Translations under genes and position numbers: made by a program | Notes under the pieces: generated by a model | Databases searched by the model: none | The model's input: only the letters and a program-made list of their open reading frames with translations | Told to the model about the DNA's origin: nothing | Assembly: GCA_012961725.1 (NCBI GenBank) | Contig: DTYU01000190.1 | Span: 1 to 5,351, forward strand | DNA length: 5,351 bases | Direction: 5' to 3' | Source: Desulfotomaculum sp. | GTDB lineage: Bacteria; Bacillota; Desulfotomaculia; Desulfotomaculales; Ammonificaceae | Part shown: piece after piece, positions 5,296 to 5,351 of the stretch | Layout: every line of letters starts with the position of its first letter | Numbering within the stretch: the stretch's first letter is position 1

Positions 5296-5351
5296 ATGCG
5301 GCAAGTAAAGGCGGAAGAAGTAACGGCGGTGGTTGCGGCACTCTGCCGGGA
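5296..5351 (+). CDS. Probable fumarate hydratase (class I) alpha subunit, N-terminus only
   Basis: Only 18 complete codons are visible before the window ends. They read M-R-x-(V/I)-x-A-E-E-(V/I)-T, then a V-x-x-L-C segment. This is the N-terminal pattern of the alpha subunit of class I, iron-sulfur fumarate hydratases and the related L(+)-tartrate dehydratases, which in Firmicutes are usually split into alpha and beta genes. Fumarase interconverts fumarate and malate. The catalytic cluster cysteines lie beyond the window. The start is well supported by GAGGGG at 5282-5287 and an in-frame stop at 5281. The gene is divergent from the PilZ gene, with 229 nt between the starts. The call rests on very few residues and could equally be the tartrate dehydratase paralogue. 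Confidence 0.6.
   Translation, partial: MRQVKAEEVTAVVAALCR

Noticed and set aside
5067..5351. The PilZ frame on the minus strand stays open upstream to the end of the window, including an ATG at 5102
   Set aside because: No ATG, GTG or TTG was found in that frame upstream of 5102. The stretch is antisense to the likely fumarase start, and the perfect ribosome binding site at 5079-5071 puts the start at 5066.
1..5351. CRISPR array, tRNA, rRNA, insertion-sequence transposase or integrase
   Set aside because: No regularly spaced repeats, RNA gene signatures or transposase motifs were seen on either strand.

Overview
The window looks like chromosomal DNA of a spore-forming Firmicute with a fairly GC-rich backbone, something like the Desulfotomaculum/Pelotomaculum/Moorella group. 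The evidence is an alpha/beta-type small acid-soluble spore protein, strong Bacillus-type ribosome binding sites (GGAGGTG, GGAGGTGAT), a stand-alone PilZ protein, anaerobic-type cobalamin genes and the first codons of what looks like a class I fumarase. The taxonomic assignment is inference from gene content.

Layout. (1) 1-1101, plus strand: the end of a cobalamin operon. The C-terminal part of a CobD-type threonine-phosphate decarboxylase is broken, as read, by a one-base frameshift in a run of six C. It is followed 16 nt later by a CobC-type alpha-ribazole phosphatase. (2) 1118-1472, minus strand: an unusually long SASP with a TTG start, an excellent Shine-Dalgarno and a terminator whose first stem arm is made of the gene's own last codons. 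(3) 1645-4516, plus strand: a two-gene cassette, visibly more AT-rich than its left neighbour. It encodes a large adenine/cytosine-N4-type DNA methyltransferase with a cysteine-rich (zinc-ribbon-like) insert and, overlapping it by 20 nt, a NotI-like restriction endonuclease with a four-cysteine metal site and a D...E-x-Q active site. This is a type II restriction-modification system and the most interesting item here. (4) 4517-4712: no convincing gene, but a long imperfect inverted repeat. (5) 4713-5066, minus strand: a stand-alone PilZ (c-di-GMP receptor) protein with promoter candidates upstream. (6) 5296 to the end, plus strand: the first 18 codons of a probable fumarate hydratase alpha subunit.

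How they work together: cobD and cobC act in nucleotide loop assembly of cobalamin. The methyltransferase and nuclease form a modification/restriction pair, with modification encoded first and translation probably coupled. The remaining genes are separate housekeeping, sporulation and signalling functions. The R-M cassette sits between the divergent SASP gene and the convergent PilZ gene, as expected for an acquired insertion, although no clear attachment site or flanking direct repeat was found.
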